From: Chloroflexota bacterium
GTDB lineage: Bacteria > Chloroflexota > Anaerolineae > Aggregatilineales > UBA2796
DNA length: 32,743 bases
Direction: 5' to 3'
NCBI GenBank assembly: GCA_017743585.1
Contig: JAGHYP010000002.1
Coordinates: 1 to 32,743, forward strand
Of the stretch, positions 22,417-29,026 are shown piece after piece (within the stretch, counting starts at the first letter, position 1; each line of letters starts with the position of its first letter). The notes below the pieces were generated by a model. It worked only from the letters and a program-made list of their open reading frames with translations, did not search any database and was not told where the DNA came from. Made by a program: the position numbers and the translations under genes.

Positions 22417-23415
22417 ATGAACCTTGAAAGCCTTTACATGGGATTGAAGCTCAGGTCGCCGCTGGTGGCATCTGCTTCGCCGCTCTCGGATAATCTGGAC
22501 AACATCAAACGAATGGAAGATGCAGGCGCAGGCGCTGTCGTCCTGTACTCGCTCTTCGAGGAGCAGATTCGGCGCGAGCGCGAGGCGCTGTACTACTATC
22601 TGCTGCACGGCACAGAGAGCTATGCCGAGGCGCTCACCTACTTCCCAGAGCCTGTCACGTATCACGCCAGCCCTGACCAGTACCTCGAGCTGATCCGCAA
22701 GGCGCGTGAGTCGGTCAGCATGCCGATCATCGCCAGCTTGAACGGCGCGACGCTCGGCGGCTGGACGCGCTTTGCGCGGAACATGGCGCAAGCAGGCGCG
22801 CATGCGCTTGAGCTGAACGTCTACTTCATCCCGACCGATCCATACTTGAGCAGCGCCGAGGTGGAGCAGACCTACCTTGATATCTTGGCGGCGGTCAAGA
22901 GCGTTGTGGACGTGCCTGTCGCCATGAAGCTCAGCCCGTACTTCACCAACATGGCGTACATGGCACGTCGCTTGGACGAGACAGGCGCCGACGCGCTCGT
23001 GCTATTCAATCGCTTCTATCAGCCTGATATCAACACTGAGACGCTTGAAGTGACGCCGAACATAGTGCTGAGCACCTCAGCCGATTTGCGGCTGCCGCTG
23101 ACGTGGATCGGCATTCTATACGGTCGCGTGCGCGCTAGCTTGGCGCTCACCAGCGGCGTCCACACGGGCGAGGACGCCGTGAAGGCAATCTTGGCAGGCG
23201 CCAGCGCCGTCTGCATGACCTCAGCACTCTTGCGCCACGGCATTGAGCATATCCGCACAGTCGAGGACGGTCTGCGCGCTTGGATGACGCAGCACGAGTA
23301 CGAATCCGTGCAGCAGATGCGCGGCGCGGTCAGCCAGATACACGCCGAGGATCCGTCCGCCTTCGAGCGCGTGCAATACATGCGAGCGATCTCTGAGTAC
23401 AAGCCGACCGTCTAA
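22417..23415 (+). CDS. Dihydroorotate dehydrogenase-like flavoprotein, not a clear PyrD
   Basis: The 332-residue protein has the TIM-barrel pattern of class 1 dihydroorotate dehydrogenase: an N-terminal LRSPLVASASPL, MPIIASLNGATLGGW (102-116), a central Lys171 in AMKLSPYF, and a C-terminal flavin-phosphate region (IGILYGRVRASLALTSGVHTGEDA). The orotate-binding NxSCPN motif is missing; at that place stands ELNVYFIPTDP (132-142). The substrate is therefore uncertain. AAGGA lies 9 nt before the ATG, 17 nt after nifJ. I recall such DHOD-like genes next to nifJ in other genomes, which suggests a job linked to NifJ or ferredoxin. It could also reduce another pyrimidine-like compound. Confidence 0.85.
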   Translation: MNLESLYMGLKLRSPLVASASPLSDNLDNIKRMEDAGAGAVVLYSLFEEQIRREREALYYYLLHGTESYAEALTYFPEPVTYHASPDQYLELIRKARESVSMPIIASLNGATLGGWTRFARNMAQAGAHALELNVYFIPTDPYLSSAEVEQTYLDILAAVKSVVDVPVAMKLSPYFTNMAYMARRLDETGADALVLFNRFYQPDINTETLEVTPNIVLSTSADLRLPLTWIGILYGRVRASLALTSGVHTGEDAVKAILAGASAVCMTSALLRHGIEHIRTVEDGLRAWMTQHEYESVQQMRGAVSQIHAEDPSAFERVQYMRAISEYKPTV

Positions 23416-23521
23416 GCGGCGCTGAGAGGATATCTGGCAACACTTCGGGTGACGGCTTGGTCAACATCGCGCAGTTCTTGCCTGAAGGCCAAGCGCTCGA
23501 GCAAAATTTCCGCAGCCAGCG

Positions 23522-24259
23522 ATGTACCTGAGCCTTCAGCGCGTCTCTAAAACGTTCGATGGCGAGCGACCTGTGCAAGCGCTCGCCGAAGTCAGCTTCG
23601 ATATTCGGCAAGGCGAGTTCGTCAGCCTGATCGGGCAGAGCGGCAGCGGCAAAAGCACGCTCTGCAACCTGATCGCCGGGCTGCTCACGCCCGATTCAGG
23701 CGAGATTCGCCTAGACGGACGGCTGATCAACGGGCAGACAGGGCACGTCGGCTACATGCCGCAACGCGATCTGCTCATGCCGTGGCGGACCGTGCTGCAA
23801 AACGTGATTCTAGGCGCCGAAATTGCGCGGCAGCCGCTGGAGCAAGCGCGGCGGCGGGCGCGTGCGCTCTTGCCGCTCTTCGGCCTAGAAGGCTTTGCCG
23901 ATGCCTACCCGCGTCAGCTCTCAGGCGGCATGCGCCAGCGCGCCGCCTTGCTGCGCACGATCTTGATGGAGCGTTCGCTGCTGCTGCTGGACGAGCCATT
24001 CGGCGCGCTTGACGCGCTGACGCGCCGCGAGATGCAGAATTGGCTGCTCATGGTCTGGGCGCAACTGCAGCCGACGGTCTTGTTTGTGACGCACGACGTG
24101 CGCGAAGCGGCGCTGCTCTCGGATCGCATCCTTGTGCTGAGCGCGCGCCCAGGGCGCCTGATCGCGGATGTGCCGGTCGCCTTGCCGCGTCCGCGCTGTG
24201 AGAGCGACGAGGCGTTCTTGCGGCTGCAGGCGCAGCTCTTGGGCGCGCTTGCCACCTAA
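23522..24259 (+). CDS. ABC transporter ATP-binding protein, nitrate/sulfonate/taurine type
   Basis: This 245-residue ATPase matches the SsuB/TauB/NrtD style of importer subunits. Walker A is GQSGSGKST (38-46), the Q loop lies near MPQRDLLMPWRT, the signature is LSGGMRQR (134-141), Walker B is LLLLDEP (Asp158, Glu159), and the H loop is FVTHDVREA. No permease or solute-binding protein gene lies next to it, so it is an orphan here and the substrate cannot be named (thiamine-precursor, nitrate, sulfonate and taurine systems share this ATPase type). It starts 106 nt after the DHOD-like gene, with only a weak ribosome site. Confidence 0.88.
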   Translation: MYLSLQRVSKTFDGERPVQALAEVSFDIRQGEFVSLIGQSGSGKSTLCNLIAGLLTPDSGEIRLDGRLINGQTGHVGYMPQRDLLMPWRTVLQNVILGAEIARQPLEQARRRARALLPLFGLEGFADAYPRQLSGGMRQRAALLRTILMERSLLLLDEPFGALDALTRREMQNWLLMVWAQLQPTVLFVTHDVREAALLSDRILVLSARPGRLIADVPVALPRPRCESDEAFLRLQAQLLGALAT

Positions 24260-24357
24260 GGCGGCTTGTGCGCTCTGCCAATTGCCGAGCAGCTCTCAGC
24301 GGGCATGCTGTAATCTCGTTTGAGATCAGTTGCAAAGACGATAGTTGAGCTTGCGCT

Positions 24358-24768
24358 GTGCAGAACTTCATCTACTCGCTCGGCATCATCCTCAGCAATG
24401 CCTACATCCTGTTCTGCCTGTTTCTCGGCTTGTGGGCAGGCTTGAATGCGCTGCGTGGCGAAGGGCTCAGCGGCAATTTCTGGGGCGCCATGTGGACTGC
24501 CACGCTGCTCGGCGCGGCGGGCTTGATCGTGTGGCTGCTGCGCACGCTGGCAGGCGAGGACTTGCGCTGGGTCTACTTTCTGTACTCGCTCTTCTTCGTC
24601 TTGGTGTTGCCCGGCACTTTTTCGCTCTTGCGCGGGCGCGATGATCGGACTGCGGCTGCTATCTTCGCGGGCGTCGCCATCTTCGCGGCGCTCGCCGCCA
24701 TCTCCGCGACCGATCCATCGCGCGGCGTGATCGTGTTGCCTGCCCTGACTCCGACCCCACTGCCCTGA
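24358..24768 (+). CDS. Small multi-pass membrane protein of unknown function
   Basis: This 136-residue protein has about four hydrophobic segments: 8-27 (LGIILSNAYILFCLFLGLWA), 42-61, 70-90 (VYFLYSLFFVLVLPGTFSLL) and 99-115 (AAAIFAGVAIFAALAAI). The tail ends in LPALTPTPLP, a style seen in Chloroflexota membrane proteins. I do not recognise a family. The start is GTG without a strong ribosome site. A small dyad (ATCTC-GTTT-GAGAT, 24313-24326) lies 31 nt upstream. A single-domain response regulator begins 8 nt after the stop, so the two are probably cotranscribed. Confidence 0.65.
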   Translation: MQNFIYSLGIILSNAYILFCLFLGLWAGLNALRGEGLSGNFWGAMWTATLLGAAGLIVWLLRTLAGEDLRWVYFLYSLFFVLVLPGTFSLLRGRDDRTAAAIFAGVAIFAALAAISATDPSRGVIVLPALTPTPLP

Positions 24769-24776
24769 GGCGAACG

Positions 24777-25175
24777 TTGAAACGCGTCCTTGTGGTTGAC
24801 GACGAGATTGATACGCTCGACTTGCTGAAAACGATGCTGGAGCTAGTCGGCTACGCGGCGATCACCACCCCTGATCCTGCCCACGCCTTGACCCTAGCAG
24901 AGACTGAGAAGCCTGATTGCGCCTTGCTCGATATCATGATGCCCAAGCTAGACGGCTTCACACTCTGCAAGATGCTGCGCTCGCAGCCTGCCACGCGCAA
25001 CCTGCCAATCGTCTTCTTGAGCGCCTATCAGGGTAGCAACCTTGAAGCGCGCCGCCTCGAAGCGGGCGCCGATCTGCTGGTGCCGAAGCCCGTCGGCTTG
25101 AATGCGCTGGTCAAGGCGATTGACCGCGCCATCGCCATTCGCGATCAGGCGCAATCCGCTGCGCAAGGCTCTTGA
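24777..25175 (+). CDS. Single-domain response regulator (CheY-like receiver)
   Basis: The 132 residues form only a receiver domain: acidic residues in VVDDEID, the phospho-acceptor Asp in LLDIMMPKLDG (about 52), the Ser/Thr switch in FLSAYQ and the conserved Lys in VPKPVGL. There is no DNA-binding or enzymatic output domain, so it must act by protein contact. The start is TTG with TGAGG 6 nt upstream, 8 nt after the membrane protein gene. No kinase is adjacent; the nearest in the window is at 5259-6503 and need not be its partner. Confidence 0.9.
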   Translation: MKRVLVVDDEIDTLDLLKTMLELVGYAAITTPDPAHALTLAETEKPDCALLDIMMPKLDGFTLCKMLRSQPATRNLPIVFLSAYQGSNLEARRLEAGADLLVPKPVGLNALVKAIDRAIAIRDQAQSAAQGS

Positions 25176-25191
25176 CGCGCGCGCATAAGGC

Positions 25192-25217
25192 TCAGCATGA
25201 TCGATCAGCATGATCGA
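25192..25217 (+). repeat. Perfect 13-bp tandem duplication at a gene start
   Basis: TCAGCATGATCGA occurs twice in direct tandem (25192-25204 and 25205-25217). Each copy contains an ATG (25197 and 25210), in different frames because 13 is not a multiple of 3. Only the frame from the first ATG stays open; the second meets a stop within 15 codons. Confidence 0.85.
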
Positions 25218-25470
25218 AAGGGCGTCCAGAGCGTCCCTGACAATGATTTTGTAACGCCTAAACCGGCCATCGTTGTGCCGCAAGGCGACCAGACAGGTCA
25301 GGAGCTGCCGGTCGAGGCGCTGCGCACGTTGCAGCCGCGCTATCTACGAGGCGACGTTGTTCGAGGCCGTTCATCAGGGCGCGCGCATTGCCAATCTGAG
25401 CGGTCACGCCAGCACAACTGAGTTCGCCGATGAAGGCATCCGCCGAGTGAGCAGCAAGTTGGAAGTCTGA
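25197..25470 (+). pseudogene. Frameshifted small gene of unknown function
   Basis: From the ATG at 25197 (AAGG six nt upstream) the frame encodes 46 residues of normal composition (MIDQHDRKGVQSV... VEALRTLQ) up to about 25334. It then turns into Arg/Gly text, while the +1 frame takes over with AIYEATLFEAVHQGARIANL and continues to EGIRRVSSKLEV, ending at TGA 25468-25470. Upstream of the switch that second frame is Arg-rich nonsense. The simplest reading is one gene of about 90 residues with one extra base (or two missing) near 25330-25340. I do not recognise the protein. It lies 21 nt after a response regulator and 37 nt before the next gene, like a normal operon member. A sequencing error would explain it equally well. 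Confidence 0.45.
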
Positions 25471-25507
25471 GACGCCTTGCGCTGACCTGTGAGCAGGAGT
25501 GAATGCC

Positions 25508-25912
25508 GTGCGAAAGTTCCTCAGGCGCCTCGGTTGCGCCTTGCTCATCATCCCTTGGCTGGCGGTGATGTTCGCGCCGTGTTTTGTCATCGCGCTGATC
25601 GCGCAAGGCGAGGTGCGCATCACGTGGAGCGATGTGCCTGATGATGCGCTGCGCATCTGGCTGCTGCGCGATGTGCCTATCGGCGGCATTGGCATCGCCA
25701 GCGCGCAGCGTTACACGCCCGCTCAGCCGAGCGACGGACGCCAAGTGGTCTGCACTGTGATAGACGTGCGCTTCGTGATCTGGCAAGGCAATGCCGAGCG
25801 CGCGGGCGCGCTGCCGAGCCGCCAATGCGCCTGTTACTACAAAACGCCGTCCGATCCGCTCTGGCGGACGCTCTCAGTTGGCGAGGAAGCCTGTCCGCAA
25901 GCGCGCGAGTGA
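25508..25912 (+). CDS. Hypothetical single-pass membrane protein
   Basis: With the GTG at 25508 (AGGAG 8 nt upstream) the protein has 134 residues and begins with Arg/Lys followed by one hydrophobic helix (LGCALLIIPWLAVMFAPCFVIALIA, about 8-32, in two parts). The remainder (about 35-134) is soluble and probably outside, with four Cys (VVCTV, QCACYY, EACPQ), but I recognise no domain. A GTG at 25499 would add three residues. It follows the frameshifted gene and precedes the J-domain protein by 77 nt on the same strand. Confidence 0.65.
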   Translation: MRKFLRRLGCALLIIPWLAVMFAPCFVIALIAQGEVRITWSDVPDDALRIWLLRDVPIGGIGIASAQRYTPAQPSDGRQVVCTVIDVRFVIWQGNAERAGALPSRQCACYYKTPSDPLWRTLSVGEEACPQARE

Positions 25913-25989
25913 CTGTCACACAGAACGCTTATGTGCGAAGGCACTCAGCTTGCTCTAGAATCACGGCGGGTGCAGGGATGTGAAGTAGA

Positions 25990-26901
25990 GTGAGTGCTGT
26001 GAAGCGCGGCGCCATCCGCTACGACCCGCAGAACGATTTCTACGAGCTGCTCGGCGTGCCGAGCGACGCCGACCTTGAGCAGGTGCAGCAAGCCTTCCGC
26101 CGCAAAGCGAAGGAAGTGCATCCCGATCGCAATCCTGATCGCGTGGCTTGGGCGACCGAGCAATTCCGCCGCTTGAACGAGGCGTATGAAGTGCTGAGCG
26201 ACGCCGCGCGGCGCCGAGAATACGACCGTCAGCGCCGTCAGGTCAACGCAGCCGCCTATGACTTCGCGGCATGGGCGCGGCAGACGCGAGTTGAACCAGC
26301 GCGCACGCCCGATCCGCGCGAGGGCGAGGCGATCTGGGCATGGTATCGCAGCGTGAAGCCGCGCTACACGCGCTACAACGATCCGTACGCCGCCGCTGTG
26401 CGCAACCTCATCTTCAGTCCTTACCGCTACGTGCTGCTGATCCTCGTCGTCGTCTTCTTCACCAACGTTGTCTTCATCAGCCTTGCTCAGCAGAATGGCT
26501 TGATGCAACGCGCGCTCCGACAAGAGCAGACTGCTGTCGCGCTCGCCCTTGCGCCAACGCAAACCTACGCAGCCATGCTCCAGATGCGCTGCCCTGATCC
26601 AAACGCGCGCATCAGCTTGCCGCGCCCTGACTCGCGCATCGAGCCTGCTGCGTTCAGCATTCGCGGCACGGCTGAGCATCCTGAGTTCGAACGCTATGAG
26701 CTATATGCCTTTGCGCGCGCCGAGGCAACGCGCCAGCCTTCGATACTCTTGGCGAATGTGCGGCGCCCCGTACGCGACGGTCTGTTGGTGGAGCGCGCCG
26801 ATCTCAGTCGGCTAGGCGCAACGCATTACACGCTGCGCCTGATCGTTTTCCTGAAAGACGGCAGCGCCCTGCCGCCTTGCGAGGTGGACGTGCGGCGCTG
26901 A
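25990..26901 (+). CDS. Membrane-anchored J-domain protein with an outer beta-rich domain
   Basis: The 303-residue protein starts with a J domain (about 15-80) that has the HPD motif at 44-46 (VHPDRNPD), so it should stimulate a DnaK-type Hsp70. There is no Gly/Phe or zinc-finger region, so it is not a classical DnaJ. A linker leads to one membrane helix (about 147-167, YVLLILVVVFFTNVVFISLA). The C-terminal part (about 200-303) is probably outside and looks like the beta-rich 'RGTA-HPEF...YTLRL' domain I know from Chloroflexota surface proteins; that is a recollection. The start is GTG (25990 or 25999). Its TGA shares the palindrome TGATCA with the stop of the convergent PA14 gene. Confidence 0.82.
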   Translation: MSAVKRGAIRYDPQNDFYELLGVPSDADLEQVQQAFRRKAKEVHPDRNPDRVAWATEQFRRLNEAYEVLSDAARRREYDRQRRQVNAAAYDFAAWARQTRVEPARTPDPREGEAIWAWYRSVKPRYTRYNDPYAAAVRNLIFSPYRYVLLILVVVFFTNVVFISLAQQNGLMQRALRQEQTAVALALAPTQTYAAMLQMRCPDPNARISLPRPDSRIEPAAFSIRGTAEHPEFERYELYAFARAEATRQPSILLANVRRPVRDGLLVERADLSRLGATHYTLRLIVFLKDGSALPPCEVDVRR

Positions 26902-28743
26902 TCAGCCTGTGATCGGCAGTGCGAGCGGGTCGCCTTGAATGATCCGCACGTAGAGCGCGAAAATCCAGCCGCGCTGCCCGTTATAGATCGTCTCGTACCA
27001 CTGACCGTCGCTGCTGCGCCCGATCAGGTCAACCGTTTGCCCCCACTCGATCACGAAGTATTGGCGGAAGGTGAATCCCGGCCCCTCGCGCAGGCGCAAG
27101 CCTGAAATCAGCTGACCGCGCACGCCCGTCGGCTGCGGCGCAACGCCCGTCGCGCTATCCACAGGCAAGCTGCGCAGATTGGGCAAGTTGGTCTGGATGT
27201 ATCTTGCGTTCACCCAGCCGATCACGCCGCTAGGCGTGCGCACACGCAGCCACGTAGCAGCGGCGTTGCGCGCCAGCACGGTCACGAGCGAGCCGCCGCG
27301 AATCCGCTCCAACACAGTCGCTCGCAGATTGTCAGCGGCGCGCACGTTCAGCAAGCTGGCGTTCACCACCAAGCCGACCACGTTCGGAATGATCTGCCCG
27401 CCGCTGCCGGGCACCACGTTCGGAATCGGGAATGGCGGCGATTGCCCATCCGGCGGATCCCAAGTCAGCACGACGAAACTCTGCAGCGTCTGTTGCTGAT
27501 ATTCCAAGCGCAGGTTGTGGCAGCCCGCCGTCAAGTCCACAAAGCGCTGATAGACGGTATCGGGAATGCGCCCCCAGGCGTCAAGGATCAGCGTGTCGTT
27601 AATGAACAGGCGCGCGCCGTCATCCACGTACAGGAAGAAGCGCGTCGGGCGCCCCGGCGTGCAGATACGGCGCGTCCAGCGCACCGAGAAGTAATCGCGC
27701 GGGAAGCCGGGCAGAGGCGGCGTTGTGTTCCAATTGAAGTTGATAGCGCTGAAGCCGTCGTTGCGCACAAAGCTCGGCGAGCCGCTCAGATTCGGATTGG
27801 CGAAGTACTCGCCATACCAGAAATCGGAGTGCGCGCCAAACGGCGAGCCGATGGCGGGAGCAATGGTCAAGCGCACGGCCGCATGCTCAGTATCTTCATA
27901 ATACTCGACGCGAATGGTGTGCAAGCCAGCGGCGAGCGCCACGTCAATGCTATAGGCGGTCAGGCTTTGCCGCCGCCATTGGTCAATGATGAGGACGTCG
28001 TTGATGAACAGGCGCACGCCGTCATCGCCCGCCAGCACAAAACGATAGGTGCCGGCTTGGAACAGCAAAGTGGCAGTGTAGCGGGCGCTGAAGCGCTCCA
28101 CTGGCACGATGAACGGATCAGGCGAGCCGAGTCCCCAGAAATGCTCGATGCGCGGCTCAAGGCGAGTCAAGACAGGCGCGCCGCTCAGGAATGGATTGTT
28201 GAAGTATTGCGCCGTCCACGCTGTGCTTTGCGTCGGGATGAACTGCCACCAGAAGGAGATGCTGGCATCGCCGAGTGCTTGGAAGTAATCCACTTGGAAA
28301 GCGTGGACGCCCGCCGAGACCTGAATATCCCGCGTGAATATCGTCGGCGCCTGCTCGCGCCACTCGTCAATCACCAGCTGCCCGTTGACGAAGACGCGCA
28401 CCCCGTCATCGGCGCGCACGGTCAGGCGGTAGATGCCGGCGTTCAAGAACTGCACGCTCTGCCAACGCACCGACCAATTTCGGATGCCGATGCCCGGCCC
28501 GGGTGAATTCTGCCCCCAGTTGAACACAACGGCAGGATCAATGCGTATGAAAGCAGGCGTCCCTGAGAGCGTGCGATTTGGATAATACGCGCCTGTCCAG
28601 TTCGAGCCTGTCTCAATGGCGTGGACGAGCGGCGCGATCGGTTCGAGCGGCGCGGCACGGCTGAGCGGGGCGCGGAGCAGCGCCGCGCTCAGCAGCGCGC
28701 AGCACAGCAAAAGTGCTATCAGGCGCATAGGGCGACGAGCCAT
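26902..28743 (-). CDS. Secreted protein with three PA14 and two SH3 domains
   Basis: The 613-residue protein has an N-terminal signal peptide (Arg-rich start, hydrophobic core to about 24, cleavage perhaps near 30). Three PA14-like repeats follow at about 47-170, 175-297 and 308-430, each with the DDG loop (112-114, 240-242, 374-376) that in PA14 lectins helps bind calcium and sugar, and with fixed phrases such as VFVNGQLVIDEW / LFINDVLIIDQW. After a Pro/Gly linker come two bacterial SH3-like domains (about 455-516 and 541-602: LLNVRAADN, GLRLREGPG, RGWIFALYVR), often found in wall-binding proteins. The likely role is carbohydrate or surface binding outside the cell; the ligand is unknown. 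AGGGGGA lies upstream of the ATG. It is convergent with the J-domain gene and divergent from atpA. Confidence 0.88.
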   Translation of the reverse strand: MARRPMRLIALLLCCALLSAALLRAPLSRAAPLEPIAPLVHAIETGSNWTGAYYPNRTLSGTPAFIRIDPAVVFNWGQNSPGPGIGIRNWSVRWQSVQFLNAGIYRLTVRADDGVRVFVNGQLVIDEWREQAPTIFTRDIQVSAGVHAFQVDYFQALGDASISFWWQFIPTQSTAWTAQYFNNPFLSGAPVLTRLEPRIEHFWGLGSPDPFIVPVERFSARYTATLLFQAGTYRFVLAGDDGVRLFINDVLIIDQWRRQSLTAYSIDVALAAGLHTIRVEYYEDTEHAAVRLTIAPAIGSPFGAHSDFWYGEYFANPNLSGSPSFVRNDGFSAINFNWNTTPPLPGFPRDYFSVRWTRRICTPGRPTRFFLYVDDGARLFINDTLILDAWGRIPDTVYQRFVDLTAGCHNLRLEYQQQTLQSFVVLTWDPPDGQSPPFPIPNVVPGSGGQIIPNVVGLVVNASLLNVRAADNLRATVLERIRGGSLVTVLARNAAATWLRVRTPSGVIGWVNARYIQTNLPNLRSLPVDSATGVAPQPTGVRGQLISGLRLREGPGFTFRQYFVIEWGQTVDLIGRSSDGQWYETIYNGQRGWIFALYVRIIQGDPLALPITG

Positions 28744-29026
28744 GAGTTCCCCCTTAAAAGCCTAACAATAAATCGTTGCTCAACCTATCATTCTAACCTG
28801 AACGGCGAAGAAAAAGTTGCGTCTCAGCGCGCAAGCGTCAGGCGAGCGTCAGTTTGCGCGCTCGAGCAGGTTGCGTTGCAATTCTCAGCCGCTCGGTTTA
28901 CACTTTAAGCGATCTCTTGTGCGCCGATGCGCCCATCGGGCGCGCTTGCGCAGCTTGCGCGCTTGTCTGTGGCAGCGTCAAGCGCTACTCAAACGCTTGT
29001 TTTCACAACTTCACAGGAGCTTCAGA
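28744..29026. other. Divergent gap between the PA14 gene and atpA
   Basis: This 283-nt region must hold the start signals of both flanking genes. A weak rightward promoter candidate is TTGCAA (28876-28881), 17 nt, TACACT (28899-28904). The open frame continuous with atpA through this region is Arg/Ser-rich and has no protein-like look; a well-placed ribosome site (AGGAG 29015-29019) fixes the atpA start at 29027. No F0 or delta subunit gene is present in the gap. Confidence 0.5.

Noticed and set aside
27442..28506. Plus-strand open frame of 354 codons
   Set aside because: It is opposite the PA14/SH3 gene, which has a signal peptide, repeated domains and a good ribosome site. The shadow product is Arg/Ala/Val-rich without domains.
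28817..29026. N-terminal extension of the atpA frame
   Set aside because: The extra 70 residues are Arg/Ser-rich and unlike any AtpA, whereas AGGAG at 29015-29019 is perfectly placed for the ATG at 29027.
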